Shown in pieces: positions 17,600 to 25,395 of a stretch of 64,000 nt of DNA. Within the stretch, counting starts at the first letter, position 1. Each line of letters opens with the position of its first letter. The DNA comes from an uncultured Prevotellaceae bacterium (GTDB taxonomy: Bacteria > Bacteroidota > Bacteroidia > Bacteroidales > Bacteroidaceae). The DNA is taken from NCBI GenBank assembly GCA_902767775.1, contig CACXIP010000002.1, positions 62,001 through 126,000 of the forward strand. Direction: 5' to 3'. The notes below the pieces were generated by a model that made no database searches, had not been told where the DNA came from, and saw only the letters and a list, made by a program, of their open reading frames with translations. A program made the position numbers and the translations under genes.

Positions 17600-18679
17600 T
17601 TAATCCCATTTTTTATATGAACGACTCCAAACAGATATTAACGAAAGAGGATCAAACCCCATCATTTCTTTGCCATAGTTCTGAATTTTTCTTTTAAATC
17701 CCTTTTTCAGAGGTATTTGTATGCCACCGTCAACATCTGGTGCTGAATTCCCTTCAATTAGTTCTATTTTACCATTGGACAAAATACAAACATCCCATCC
17801 TGTAAAATAGTTTTCTGGAATTACTTGAGATGCTTTTTTGCACATTTCTACACATCTATCCCATTGAGGAATGACGAACCCTTTGATATCTTTTTGAGTA
17901 TTTGGATGATACTTGTATTGATTACCTTCTAAATCAATACCATCTGTTATAATTTCACCTGTATTGACGTCTATCACAGCTATGATTCCTCCAGCTTTTG
18001 TATTGTCCACAAAATTACCATTAACTCCCATTCGCAATAAAGCACCTAAAATTACACAATTTCCATTTCCGGACATTGTAACAACTCTGATCGTATTTAA
18101 TGATGATGGATGAAACTCTTCCAACTCCTTGCATTCTTTAATTCTTTCTTCTACTAAATAATTTTTGTCTTTACAATAATCGTATAGTGAGCCAACATCA
18201 TTAGATGCACCCTCTGCCTTATTAATTATAAAAATACCTTTTCCTTGATCTCCTAATAACGGTTTTGCAATACAATCATGTGATGATACAAAATCATGAA
18301 ATGCTTCAAAAGTACTATCTAGGGGATAAATCCAATCGCGATGAACGAAGTCCTCAAATGTTTTCAAAAACAATACTTTGTCAATAAGATACTTACGGAC
18401 TTTTTTATGAATAACCTTTCTATATATACACCACATCTCTCGCTGTGAAATAAATTCATTTCTTTCATTTTCATTTAATTTCCAAAATTCATAACCATAC
18501 ATATACTCTCTATAGGATACTCTATGCCGAATCAAAGCTTTTTTGTAGTCAGAAAGGCTACCATGAATAGGCTTCTCATCATTAAATTTCCTAATAGCTT
18601 CCTCTAAAAAAAGTTTCCGTTCTTTCCGAAGCTGCTTGATTTCTCTAACGATAGGGAAGGTTTTGCAAATTTTATTCAT
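17600..18679 (-). CDS. Sugar-transfer-associated ATP-grasp protein, copy 4
   Basis: The 359-residue paralogue shows CIAKPLLGDQGKGIFII (ATP loop with AKP instead of IKP), EFHPSSLNTIRVVT, DNTKAGGIIAVIDV and FTGWDVCI ... ELIEGNSAPDVDG at the metal site. It starts 2 bp after the stop of the PP-loop gene, so the two are coupled. AT-rich codon use matches the rest of this operon. As with its paralogues, an amide- or ester-forming ATP-dependent ligase is predicted by family; partners and substrates are unknown. Confidence 0.85.
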   Translation of the reverse strand: MNKICKTFPIVREIKQLRKERKLFLEEAIRKFNDEKPIHGSLSDYKKALIRHRVSYREYMYGYEFWKLNENERNEFISQREMWCIYRKVIHKKVRKYLIDKVLFLKTFEDFVHRDWIYPLDSTFEAFHDFVSSHDCIAKPLLGDQGKGIFIINKAEGASNDVGSLYDYCKDKNYLVEERIKECKELEEFHPSSLNTIRVVTMSGNGNCVILGALLRMGVNGNFVDNTKAGGIIAVIDVNTGEIITDGIDLEGNQYKYHPNTQKDIKGFVIPQWDRCVEMCKKASQVIPENYFTGWDVCILSNGKIELIEGNSAPDVDGGIQIPLKKGFKRKIQNYGKEMMGFDPLSLISVWSRSYKKWD

Positions 18680-18681
18680 AA

Positions 18682-20004
18682 TTATTTTGTTATTCTTTTA
18701 ATTAAGCCTTTTAATATTTTTCTAATGTGTTTTTTCTTACTTTTCTTTAAAAAATCTTGGTACAGTTCATAAGATTTAGTTGGAATTATCCCCCTTTCTG
18801 TCGCTATCCTAAACAAATCCTTTGCAAAGACGGCATTGTCATCCTTTGAATCGCCATCTTTCGTTTTCAAGATTATGAAATACGCTTCATCCCTGTGCTT
18901 CTTGAATTCTTCAATATTGAATATGGTGCCGAACTGATCTACTTTTCCTAAAATATCCAACGTCACCAAAGTCCTGATGCACTTGGAACATTTACCACAA
19001 TTGTTAAAACAAAAACAAACATCTAAAAATTTGCTTGCTATGGGATTGTCAGCAATAGCTTCTGTTTTCTCTGCCCGAGTAACATAATCTGATAGAAGAA
19101 ATGTGAGGGATTCTGTGCTGAAACAGTTGCATAGTAATGACTCATAGTGTTCGGAGCCTTCAGTAAGTGTAAGGTCAAAATAATCTGGCCATCCTCCGGA
19201 TGAACATAAATAGGTGGAAAAGAGTTTTTGTAATGCTAAGGTCATTGCGCAATTTCGATACACAGCTGTATGTCCATAAGCACCTCGATAATAGTCCTTA
19301 TCAAGATTAGATGAAACGTAAATCAATGGCAAATGAGATAATTCGGCGACTTGCCGTGCATTTTTACTCTTTTCCAATGACATGCGGTCGGTTGTTTCAT
19401 AAAACTCTTTTAATGTATATTCTTTTTTTTCTGATCTATTTGGGTGGAAAATTGCGCCCATATTGTAATAAGTTAGATGGGTCAATCTATACCGATTAGG
19501 AATTCCATCTTCTGTATATTTCTGTAAAGTATAGATGGAATCGATACCGCATGACATTCCAGTACCGACAGCATTTTCATTTGATAATCGAACATTGGAA
19601 GTCGGACCAATTATCTTGATTCTTTTGTAGCCATTATCCGAGCGACATAATGCAGGTATTAAAAAATTCTGAATAGAAAATGACATCTGTTCTGAAATAG
19701 GTGCAACTGTCTCAATATCAGAACCAGTTATCATTGCATACCAAAGCATAGCAACAACGAAAGCATCTGCTCTCTCTGTACACAAATAGTCTTTGTATTC
19801 AGATGGGACGGCAAACCACAATCCGCAGTTTTCTTTATTCCATTCTATAGGAGGATAATTCTCTGATGTTCGCCAATGTACTTTCTTGATAACTTTTGAT
19901 GCTGAAATATATGCATCAACGGTTTCTTTAGAAATGGTAATACTTGCTTGAAGATATGCAATGTTATCTTTTATATAAACGTAAGGTTTTCCAATTGATA
20001 TCAT
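18682..20004 (-). CDS. PP-loop ATPase-like protein with C-terminal Cys cluster
   Basis: The 440-residue protein carries SCGIDS at residues 151-156, which fits the SGGxDS pyrophosphate loop of N-type ATP pyrophosphatases (QueC, NAD synthetase, asparagine synthase families). A cysteine cluster at 330-342 (C330, C332, C336, C339, C342) resembles the zinc site of QueC-type enzymes. Two more features are a LPLIYVSSNLD segment and a conserved HTAVYRNCAM stretch. Such enzymes adenylate a carboxyl or carbonyl group for amidation or thiolation. It is embedded between a flippase and four ATP-grasp genes, so it probably activates a small molecule in the same pathway. I do not recognise a named family; the activity is inferred from motifs. 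Confidence 0.72.
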   Translation of the reverse strand: MISIGKPYVYIKDNIAYLQASITISKETVDAYISASKVIKKVHWRTSENYPPIEWNKENCGLWFAVPSEYKDYLCTERADAFVVAMLWYAMITGSDIETVAPISEQMSFSIQNFLIPALCRSDNGYKRIKIIGPTSNVRLSNENAVGTGMSCGIDSIYTLQKYTEDGIPNRYRLTHLTYYNMGAIFHPNRSEKKEYTLKEFYETTDRMSLEKSKNARQVAELSHLPLIYVSSNLDKDYYRGAYGHTAVYRNCAMTLALQKLFSTYLCSSGGWPDYFDLTLTEGSEHYESLLCNCFSTESLTFLLSDYVTRAEKTEAIADNPIASKFLDVCFCFNNCGKCSKCIRTLVTLDILGKVDQFGTIFNIEEFKKHRDEAYFIILKTKDGDSKDDNAVFAKDLFRIATERGIIPTKSYELYQDFLKKSKKKHIRKILKGLIKRITK

Positions 20005-20025
20005 AACATATTATATATTTAATAC

Positions 20026-21489
20026 TTATTTGCGATGTTCCCAAAATTTGAATTTAGACGGTATGATGCTCCATAAATACAGGGCCGGATCAGGTTTAAC
20101 TAACAACGTGTATCCTAAATACAATGTCATGAAAATGGCAAACTTTAAGGCTCCGTCAAGATATACGTTCAAGTTCATCCAGGTGACTCCAAAATAAGTG
20201 ATGGCAGCAAACAATGCGGAAGTAAAGGTCATTGGAGCTAAATCCAAAAGTTGCTGTGTCCATTTATAACCAATATGCTTGGATACTAAGCCAATGTTGA
20301 CAAAATAGCAAAACCAGTTGTATATGATGACTCCAATCAAAAGTCCCCACATGCCATATGTGAACAGTCCGCCCACAACAAAAGTCAAACCGACAGTTCG
20401 TTTGACAAGCGTCCAATAAAACATGGTCTTGCTTTTTCCTATGGCAGCAATGGACTGTGTATTGACCGCTTGCAGGCAGTTGGCCAATCCCACCAAGCAT
20501 AAGACCTGAAAATAGGGTACACTCTCGAGCCATCTTTCTGAATAAAGTAACAGGAAGACAGGTTTGGCTGTCATCATCATGATACTCAAAATGGGGAAGG
20601 TGAGGTAAGCTATAGAGGTGGTAAGCCTTTTGATCATGTTCCCTAATCTTTTCTTGTCATCTTGCACCTCTGCGTATAGCGGATAAGTAATTGAGGTCAT
20701 CACTGAGGAAAGGGTGTTGGAGGCCAGATTTTCTGTCCTCATGGCCTTGGAAAAATAACCCAATGTCTGCGGTGAATAAACTTTTCCGATGAGTAGTCCA
20801 GTCAACTTAGAACAGAAATTATTAATCAAATGAGTCAGAAAAATGAAAAAACCAAAATTGAACAATGACTTGAACGATTGCCAAGAAAAAACAAAAGAGG
20901 GACGCCATTTGATATAAAACCAGAAAAAAATGGCTGGAACAATCGCCCCAATGAGATTCTGGGCAACTAATGCCCACACACCAAATCCCAAATAGGCCAT
21001 CGTGACCGTTATGATGAGGTTGACTATGGATGTGACAATTCTAACGATTGCCAGAATTTTGAATTTCAGTTGCTTCTTGAGTTGGTTGCGTTGGATGAGG
21101 TTGAGGGCATAAACAAAAAGAATAAGTCCCTGTACCCTCAGCACATCACAAAGAAGAGGAATTTCATAAAACCTCGAAATGGCAGGAGCAGAAAAATACA
21201 ATATGGAATACATGAGCACAGCAAGGGCCATGTTCCAATAGAAAATGGTGGAGTAGTCAACTTGTGTAGGACGCTTCTTCTGTATTAGGGCGGAGCCAAA
21301 ACCTCCATCGATAAAAGTATCCGCCAAAGTAATAAAGATGGCCAACATGCCAATACAGCCATAATCAAATGGTGTGAGAAGGCGGGCCAAAACAATACCT
21401 AAGATGAACTGGATACTCATCTTTACGAACTTCTGGATGGATGTCCACATCATGCCGGAAGCAGCCTTCTGCTTTAAATTCTTTGCCAT
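20026..21489 (-). CDS. Wzx-like polysaccharide flippase (PST/MOP family)
   Basis: The 487-residue membrane protein has 12-14 hydrophobic segments and begins KQKAASGMMWTSIQKF, a typical N-terminus of PST-type oligosaccharide flippases, followed by GIVLARLLTPFDYG. Wzx proteins move undecaprenyl-linked repeat units, or in teichuronic pathways the polymer precursor, across the inner membrane. It is the only flippase gene in the window and would serve both flanking operons with the EpsG/Wzy-like protein at 5231. It is 31 bp downstream of the opine dehydrogenase-like gene. Confidence 0.9.
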   Translation of the reverse strand: MAKNLKQKAASGMMWTSIQKFVKMSIQFILGIVLARLLTPFDYGCIGMLAIFITLADTFIDGGFGSALIQKKRPTQVDYSTIFYWNMALAVLMYSILYFSAPAISRFYEIPLLCDVLRVQGLILFVYALNLIQRNQLKKQLKFKILAIVRIVTSIVNLIITVTMAYLGFGVWALVAQNLIGAIVPAIFFWFYIKWRPSFVFSWQSFKSLFNFGFFIFLTHLINNFCSKLTGLLIGKVYSPQTLGYFSKAMRTENLASNTLSSVMTSITYPLYAEVQDDKKRLGNMIKRLTTSIAYLTFPILSIMMMTAKPVFLLLYSERWLESVPYFQVLCLVGLANCLQAVNTQSIAAIGKSKTMFYWTLVKRTVGLTFVVGGLFTYGMWGLLIGVIIYNWFCYFVNIGLVSKHIGYKWTQQLLDLAPMTFTSALFAAITYFGVTWMNLNVYLDGALKFAIFMTLYLGYTLLVKPDPALYLWSIIPSKFKFWEHRK

Positions 21490-21520
21490 CGCTATTAATT
21501 AATAGTGCAGAAAAGATGGA

Positions 21521-22606
21521 CTACTCAGTTATTGCATTTTTAATGTCTTCAATTGTTACCTTTTCTTTTTCTAGAAGATACTGTATGGTACGTGACTTGG
21601 CTTTCAAGTCTTTGCCAAGCAAAGCAGATGCCAATGTCATAATGGATTCTTGGATGGAGGTGTCATGTCCCAACACTTTACCTATAGAAATGTAAAGACC
21701 TAGTCCCATGGGCACATCTTCGTTGAGGTAACGGTGGTCGATAAACGACGGGCCTTTATTGGAGGACTCACCAAAGGAACGGAAAACATCCATAGCGGGG
21801 ATGCTCAAGTCCTCCTCGTTGCGCCACTTGGCTGCCTCGAAATAGTCCAACGGATCACAGCCAAAAGCCTCTAAAATTTTGTTCTTGTGCCTGTCGAATG
21901 CCTGTATGACGCGCACAACAGAGGGAGTGAATGCTTCGCGGTACATCCAGAACTCGCCGCCGCTGTGCTCAATTCGGGACGCGGAGAACAAAATGCCGAT
22001 GGGGTGGACAATCATGTTGGGATTGTGAAGTGCAGACTCCAAAATATTCTTTCGGAAGTATTTGGTGTTGTCAAACAATTGTGAGAGCTTGTCCAAGACC
22101 TCCTGTCCTTTGCAGGAAGGAAGAACAGAAATGGCATTGCGGGGATTGTAGAAGGTGATGCGAACAAAACTGCCATCCATAATTCGACCATTGTATGCAG
22201 TGGTTTCCCACTCACTGTAAATGACATCCTTCTTAATGTATTTCTTAAAAATCAGACTCCCCATATATCCTGGGCACAACACAATTAGTTGTCCGTCTCT
22301 GATGTAGGGGGCAATCAGCTTAGCAACATCCTCATGCTGAAGGGTTGTGGTCATTACCATGATGATATCGGCAAAGTCTATGGCTTTCTTCACATCACGG
22401 GTAATGAACTGCATCTTAGCAGTGAATTTGTTGCCGTTGTTGGTCATATCAACAACTTCATATTCGCCTTTCTCTGCTATGTGATTGAAAAAGCTCATGT
22501 TACCATAAGTAGATGTTTTCAATACACCTACCGGAAATCCTTTCTCAAATATTTTAGCGGCGTGAATAAGACCTGCATTGCCGCTCCCGACTACTGTAAC
22601 GTTCAT
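21521..22606 (-). CDS. NAD/NADP octopine/nopaline dehydrogenase family protein
   Basis: The 361-residue protein starts with a Rossmann loop GSGNAG (residues 7-12) and has the octopine-dehydrogenase pattern: VCPGYMG near residue 112, ETTAYNGR, NPNMIVHP and a helical C-terminal domain with HRYLNEDVPMGL. The family reductively joins an amino acid and a 2-keto acid to give an N-carboxyalkyl amino acid (opine). Opine-type substituents such as alanopine are known on some bacterial O-antigens. As first intact gene of an operon with five ATP-grasp proteins, it may make the acid that the ligases attach to a sugar. Substrates are unknown. Confidence 0.85.
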   Translation of the reverse strand: MNVTVVGSGNAGLIHAAKIFEKGFPVGVLKTSTYGNMSFFNHIAEKGEYEVVDMTNNGNKFTAKMQFITRDVKKAIDFADIIMVMTTTLQHEDVAKLIAPYIRDGQLIVLCPGYMGSLIFKKYIKKDVIYSEWETTAYNGRIMDGSFVRITFYNPRNAISVLPSCKGQEVLDKLSQLFDNTKYFRKNILESALHNPNMIVHPIGILFSASRIEHSGGEFWMYREAFTPSVVRVIQAFDRHKNKILEAFGCDPLDYFEAAKWRNEEDLSIPAMDVFRSFGESSNKGPSFIDHRYLNEDVPMGLGLYISIGKVLGHDTSIQESIMTLASALLGKDLKAKSRTIQYLLEKEKVTIEDIKNAITE

Positions 22607-22629
22607 TTTAAATTGTCTTTTTTAGTGTT

Positions 22630-22951
22630 TCATTTGAATCCTATATTATTATTACGAAGCATAGTCGATGATGTGCTTTCTGTCCTAGGAATAACAACAA
22701 CTTTCTTACCATTAGCTTTACACCATTCTACGGCACGCTGGAATCCAGCATGACATTGATCGGGGCCCTTGGCAAGAACTTCAAAATCAACTTGCATTGA
22801 CCATTTGAGCCTCAGGCTTGTATTTCAAAATACATTCATCACTCTGAACAGCGACGGTCAATTCATCACCCAAAGCACGGGCATTCTTGAACAAATTGAT
22901 ATGCCCAATATGAAGCCAATCGTAAACTCCTACAGTAAATACTTTTTTCAC
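22630..22951 (-). pseudogene. Internally deleted copy of the TagD-like cytidylyltransferase gene
   Basis: This stretch aligns throughout with 13055-13468: the minus strand reads KKVFTVGVYDWLHIGHINLF at its start and PRTESTSSTMLR at its end, then a stop at 22630. In the middle about 87 bp (equivalent to 13226-13312) are replaced by 2 bp, a net loss of 85 bp that breaks the frame. The apparent first codon is GTG instead of ATG, and LLH has become WLH. The copy is a decayed duplicate lying at the opposite end of the operon from the intact gene. Confidence 0.88.
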
Positions 22952-23359
22952 CTTATAATTTAATAAAAGAAATACCTGACGTTATAATACATTCCCACAC
23001 CATTTTGAAAGCATCAAAAAACAGCGTGCATATCTTATTAAAAAATGCATTCTACTCTACGTCAGATACCACATATAAAACAATCTATTATGATTTAATA
23101 TCAACTGTCTCGCAGCATCATCTTGTATCTATCAAAATGCGGTGCAAAATTACAAAAAAGAAATTGAATAACAACAAAACCGAGGAAAGTTAAATTATTT
23201 TTGCTAACATTCCTATCCCAATGGATTATAACCTTGTCATTTTGCTGTGTTTGATACAAAATAGCACAAAATGCGAATCTTTTGCCGTCATACCTATTTT
23301 TTAAACAATTTATGAAAAAAAAGAATCAAACAGTAACTACTCAGCACCCCAAGGTATGA
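22952..23359 (-). other. AT-rich non-coding stretch upstream of the right operon
   Basis: No gene is supported here. The sequence is strongly AT-rich with a candidate promoter at 23145-23175 on the minus strand. If used, the transcript would carry a leader of about 530 bases containing the cytidylyltransferase pseudogene. Confidence 0.4.
23145..23175 (-). promoter_or_regulatory. Candidate promoter of the right polysaccharide operon
   Basis: On the minus strand the -7 element at 23152-23145 reads TAATTTTG (consensus TAnnTTTG). A GTTG lies 19 bp upstream in place of the -33 TTTG. The position upstream of all genes of the right operon supports it; the weak -33 lowers confidence. Confidence 0.4.
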
Positions 23360-23530
23360 GTTGTTGCCTTACTGGTGTACTACCATAAGCGGCTTGAACG
23401 CGGGATGTTTGAGATACCGCCCTTCGACGCTGCCTTTGGAGCGTTCAGGATGCCATACACGACACTATAGCTGATCATGAGGGGCCTGATCATAGATATG
23501 CTCATGGCTGAAGCATCTGCATCCTGTAAT
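23360..23530 (+). pseudogene. IS66-family TnpB (Orf2) remnant
   Basis: The plus-strand frame reads VYYHKRLERGMFEIPPFD and then, after an in-frame TAG, LIMRGLIIDMLM. This matches the C-terminal half of the small IS66 accessory protein TnpB (YxKRLExGxFxxP ... LxxLIxG). The upstream half, the transposase gene tnpC and the terminal repeats are absent. It is the only mobile-element trace I find in the window, and it lies at the scarred edge of the polysaccharide region. Confidence 0.6.
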
Positions 23531-23573
23531 AAAAATCAAGAATTTAGATGTTACAGACTACTAGTATAAATTA

Positions 23574-24587
23574 TCAAGTGGTAGATTTATTTCGGCTATT
23601 CATAATGTAACTTATTGGATTTAAAAGGATTTTAAAGAACTTAATATGTGAAAGAAGTACTAACCCCATTGTAATAATAACAGACATTACTATCAACATC
23701 CATTCATTTTTGGGAAAATAGCCATATCTTATAACTAAACGTAAGCACTCTATAGCAAATGAGTGGTAAATGTATATGAAAAGCGTGATACGGCCCCATT
23801 TGGACAATGATGTTTTCGTTGGAACAAGACGCATTACCATAACTCCCATAATAGTTGCAGTAAAAAGAAATGCACCACGGGCTAAGCAGAACAAAAATGG
23901 CGAAAACTCAACTGAAGACCAATAAGTCGCTTTACCTTTTAAAATAAAGCCAATGGGTTTGTTTAGTATAAAAAAGTATATAAGAAAGATTGAAAGCAAT
24001 ACTGTAAGTGCCACAAGAGACGGAACCTTGGCGATATATTTTTTCAATTCTATTCTCCTAGCATAATAGCCCATGAAGAAAAAGGGCAGGAATGTTAAAG
24101 TGCGTTGAATAGAAAATTCTTTATCAATAGGGATAAATCCTCCTAACAGGCTAATAAAAAAGCAAGTAAATATAACTTTAATTGGATATTTGCTTAAAAA
24201 ATCCGAGGGTATAAAAAAAACTGAGAGCCGCCAAAAGATAAGACTTAACAAATACCATAATGTATAGCGGGGTACACAAATAGAAAAAACAATAGAATTT
24301 ACTGTTATACCACTGGATAATAACATAGAAAAAAATGATTTGATTAATTGGAAAACTATATAAGTTTCCAATAACCGAATGATTCCCAACTTATATTTAT
24401 TTCTATCATTTATAGTTGAAAACATTCCCGACACGAAGATGAATAAAGGAATGTGGAATGTGAAAATAAAATTGTAAAGGACTCTATTTATTCCACCAGT
24501 TGGTAAATAACTCCCAATGCAATGTCCACAAACAACAAAGAAAATCAAAATGAATTTAAGGGAGTCCCAATATAAGTCTCTTTTCAT
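23574..24587 (-). CDS. Acyltransferase-3 family membrane protein
   Basis: The 337-residue protein has about ten membrane segments and opens with RDLYWDSLKFILIFFVVCGH, the typical N-terminus of acyltransferase-3 proteins, whose conserved His (here His in VCGH) is essential. Later YYPKNE and IYIYHSF segments fit the family. These enzymes O-acetylate or O-acylate surface sugars at the inner membrane. I chose the ATG at 24587 because the family motif begins at its third residue; a longer frame starts at 24644. It is separated from the operon by the IS66 remnant and may be an independent decorating enzyme. Confidence 0.85.
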   Translation of the reverse strand: MKRDLYWDSLKFILIFFVVCGHCIGSYLPTGGINRVLYNFIFTFHIPLFIFVSGMFSTINDRNKYKLGIIRLLETYIVFQLIKSFFSMLLSSGITVNSIVFSICVPRYTLWYLLSLIFWRLSVFFIPSDFLSKYPIKVIFTCFFISLLGGFIPIDKEFSIQRTLTFLPFFFMGYYARRIELKKYIAKVPSLVALTVLLSIFLIYFFILNKPIGFILKGKATYWSSVEFSPFLFCLARGAFLFTATIMGVMVMRLVPTKTSLSKWGRITLFIYIYHSFAIECLRLVIRYGYFPKNEWMLIVMSVIITMGLVLLSHIKFFKILLNPISYIMNSRNKSTT

Positions 24588-24869
24588 AATTATATTGTTG
24601 ATTTGTACCAGTTTTTTCAGAACAATTTGGTCGACTTGTTGCATTCTTCGCTTCAGCTTTCAGTGCAGAAGGGGCAAATGGCTTTGTGATGAATGATTTT
24701 ATGGGTGAATTCATATAGAAGAAGGAATGACATAATCAATGTTGGACTTATGAAATTATTCTGTTTGTTATCATTAAGATAAAGATCTCTGAAAAATATA
24801 TATGTTGTGTTTGGATCAGTCTACAACTTTCCTCCTTACAACTTAGAGGCGCTAGTAAATATCTCGGCA
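24588..24869. other. Non-coding stretch without recognisable features
   Basis: Between the acyltransferase gene and the RmlA stump I find no gene, RNA or convincing promoter. The right half is AT-rich. It probably marks a recombination junction, because the RmlA frame loses similarity just inside its right border. Confidence 0.3.
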
Positions 24870-25157
24870 TTATAAAAACGGAAGAAGGTGTGCCTGTGCG
24901 AGTCCGTCGGGAGAAGGTTGCTCTGCATATTCAAACCGCACGCCGTAGTTGCTGCCGTCTCCAAGCAGGCGGCGGAAGGCGGGCAGGGCGTCGGGCGTCG
25001 AGGTGATGAGTATGTCGCGGATGCCGGCGAGCATCAGCACAGAGATGGGGTAATACACCATCGGCTTGTCATAGATGGGAATCAACTGTTTGCTGATGCC
25101 CTTGGTGATGGGGTAGAGGCGTGTGCCGATGCCTCCTGCCAAAACGATTCCTTTCAT
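24870..25157 (-). pseudogene. rmlA: Truncated glucose-1-phosphate thymidylyltransferase (rmlA N-terminal stump)
   Basis: The 95-codon frame begins [18 protein letters not shown] and continues [12 protein letters not shown] and [13 protein letters not shown], an almost exact RmlA N-terminus. RmlA is normally about 290 residues; here similarity stops after AQA and five unrelated residues precede a stop. The product would lack most of the sugar-binding and dimer domains and should be inactive. RmlA makes dTDP-glucose for dTDP-rhamnose-type sugars, and no rmlB, rmlC or rmlD follow. The fragment is GC-rich against an AT-rich neighbour, so a junction lies near 24890. Confidence 0.88.
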
Positions 25158-25195
25158 TGTTAATACTTATGATGATTTGCAGAACTTTTCCTTTC

Positions 25196-25387
25196 TTAGT
25201 TATTCAAGATGTCTTGATCATCGAAGAAGGGTTCTTCATCATTATCAGTGTTTTCTTCGAAAAAGTTTATTTCATTTGTGGCATCTTCCTGCAATCCCAT
25301 GGTATGATGGATACCTATATTGTCTAGCAAAGAGTCACTGATGTTGATATCTACAATCTCTGTTATCGGGCAAATGTATACTTTCAT
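25196..25387 (-). CDS. Small acidic protein of unknown function
   Basis: This 63-residue frame lies 8 bp after the stop of the dockerin-bearing gene and reads MKVYICPITEIVDINISDSL, followed by a very acidic, Asn/Asp/Glu-rich tail. There is no signal peptide, transmembrane segment or known motif. The tight spacing suggests co-transcription with the secreted protein. Short proteins of this style commonly follow secreted-protein genes in Prevotellaceae in my recollection, but I cannot assign a role. Confidence 0.5.
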   Translation of the reverse strand: MKVYICPITEIVDINISDSLLDNIGIHHTMGLQEDATNEINFFEENTDNDEEPFFDDQDILNN

Positions 25388-25395
25388 TGTTGTTT

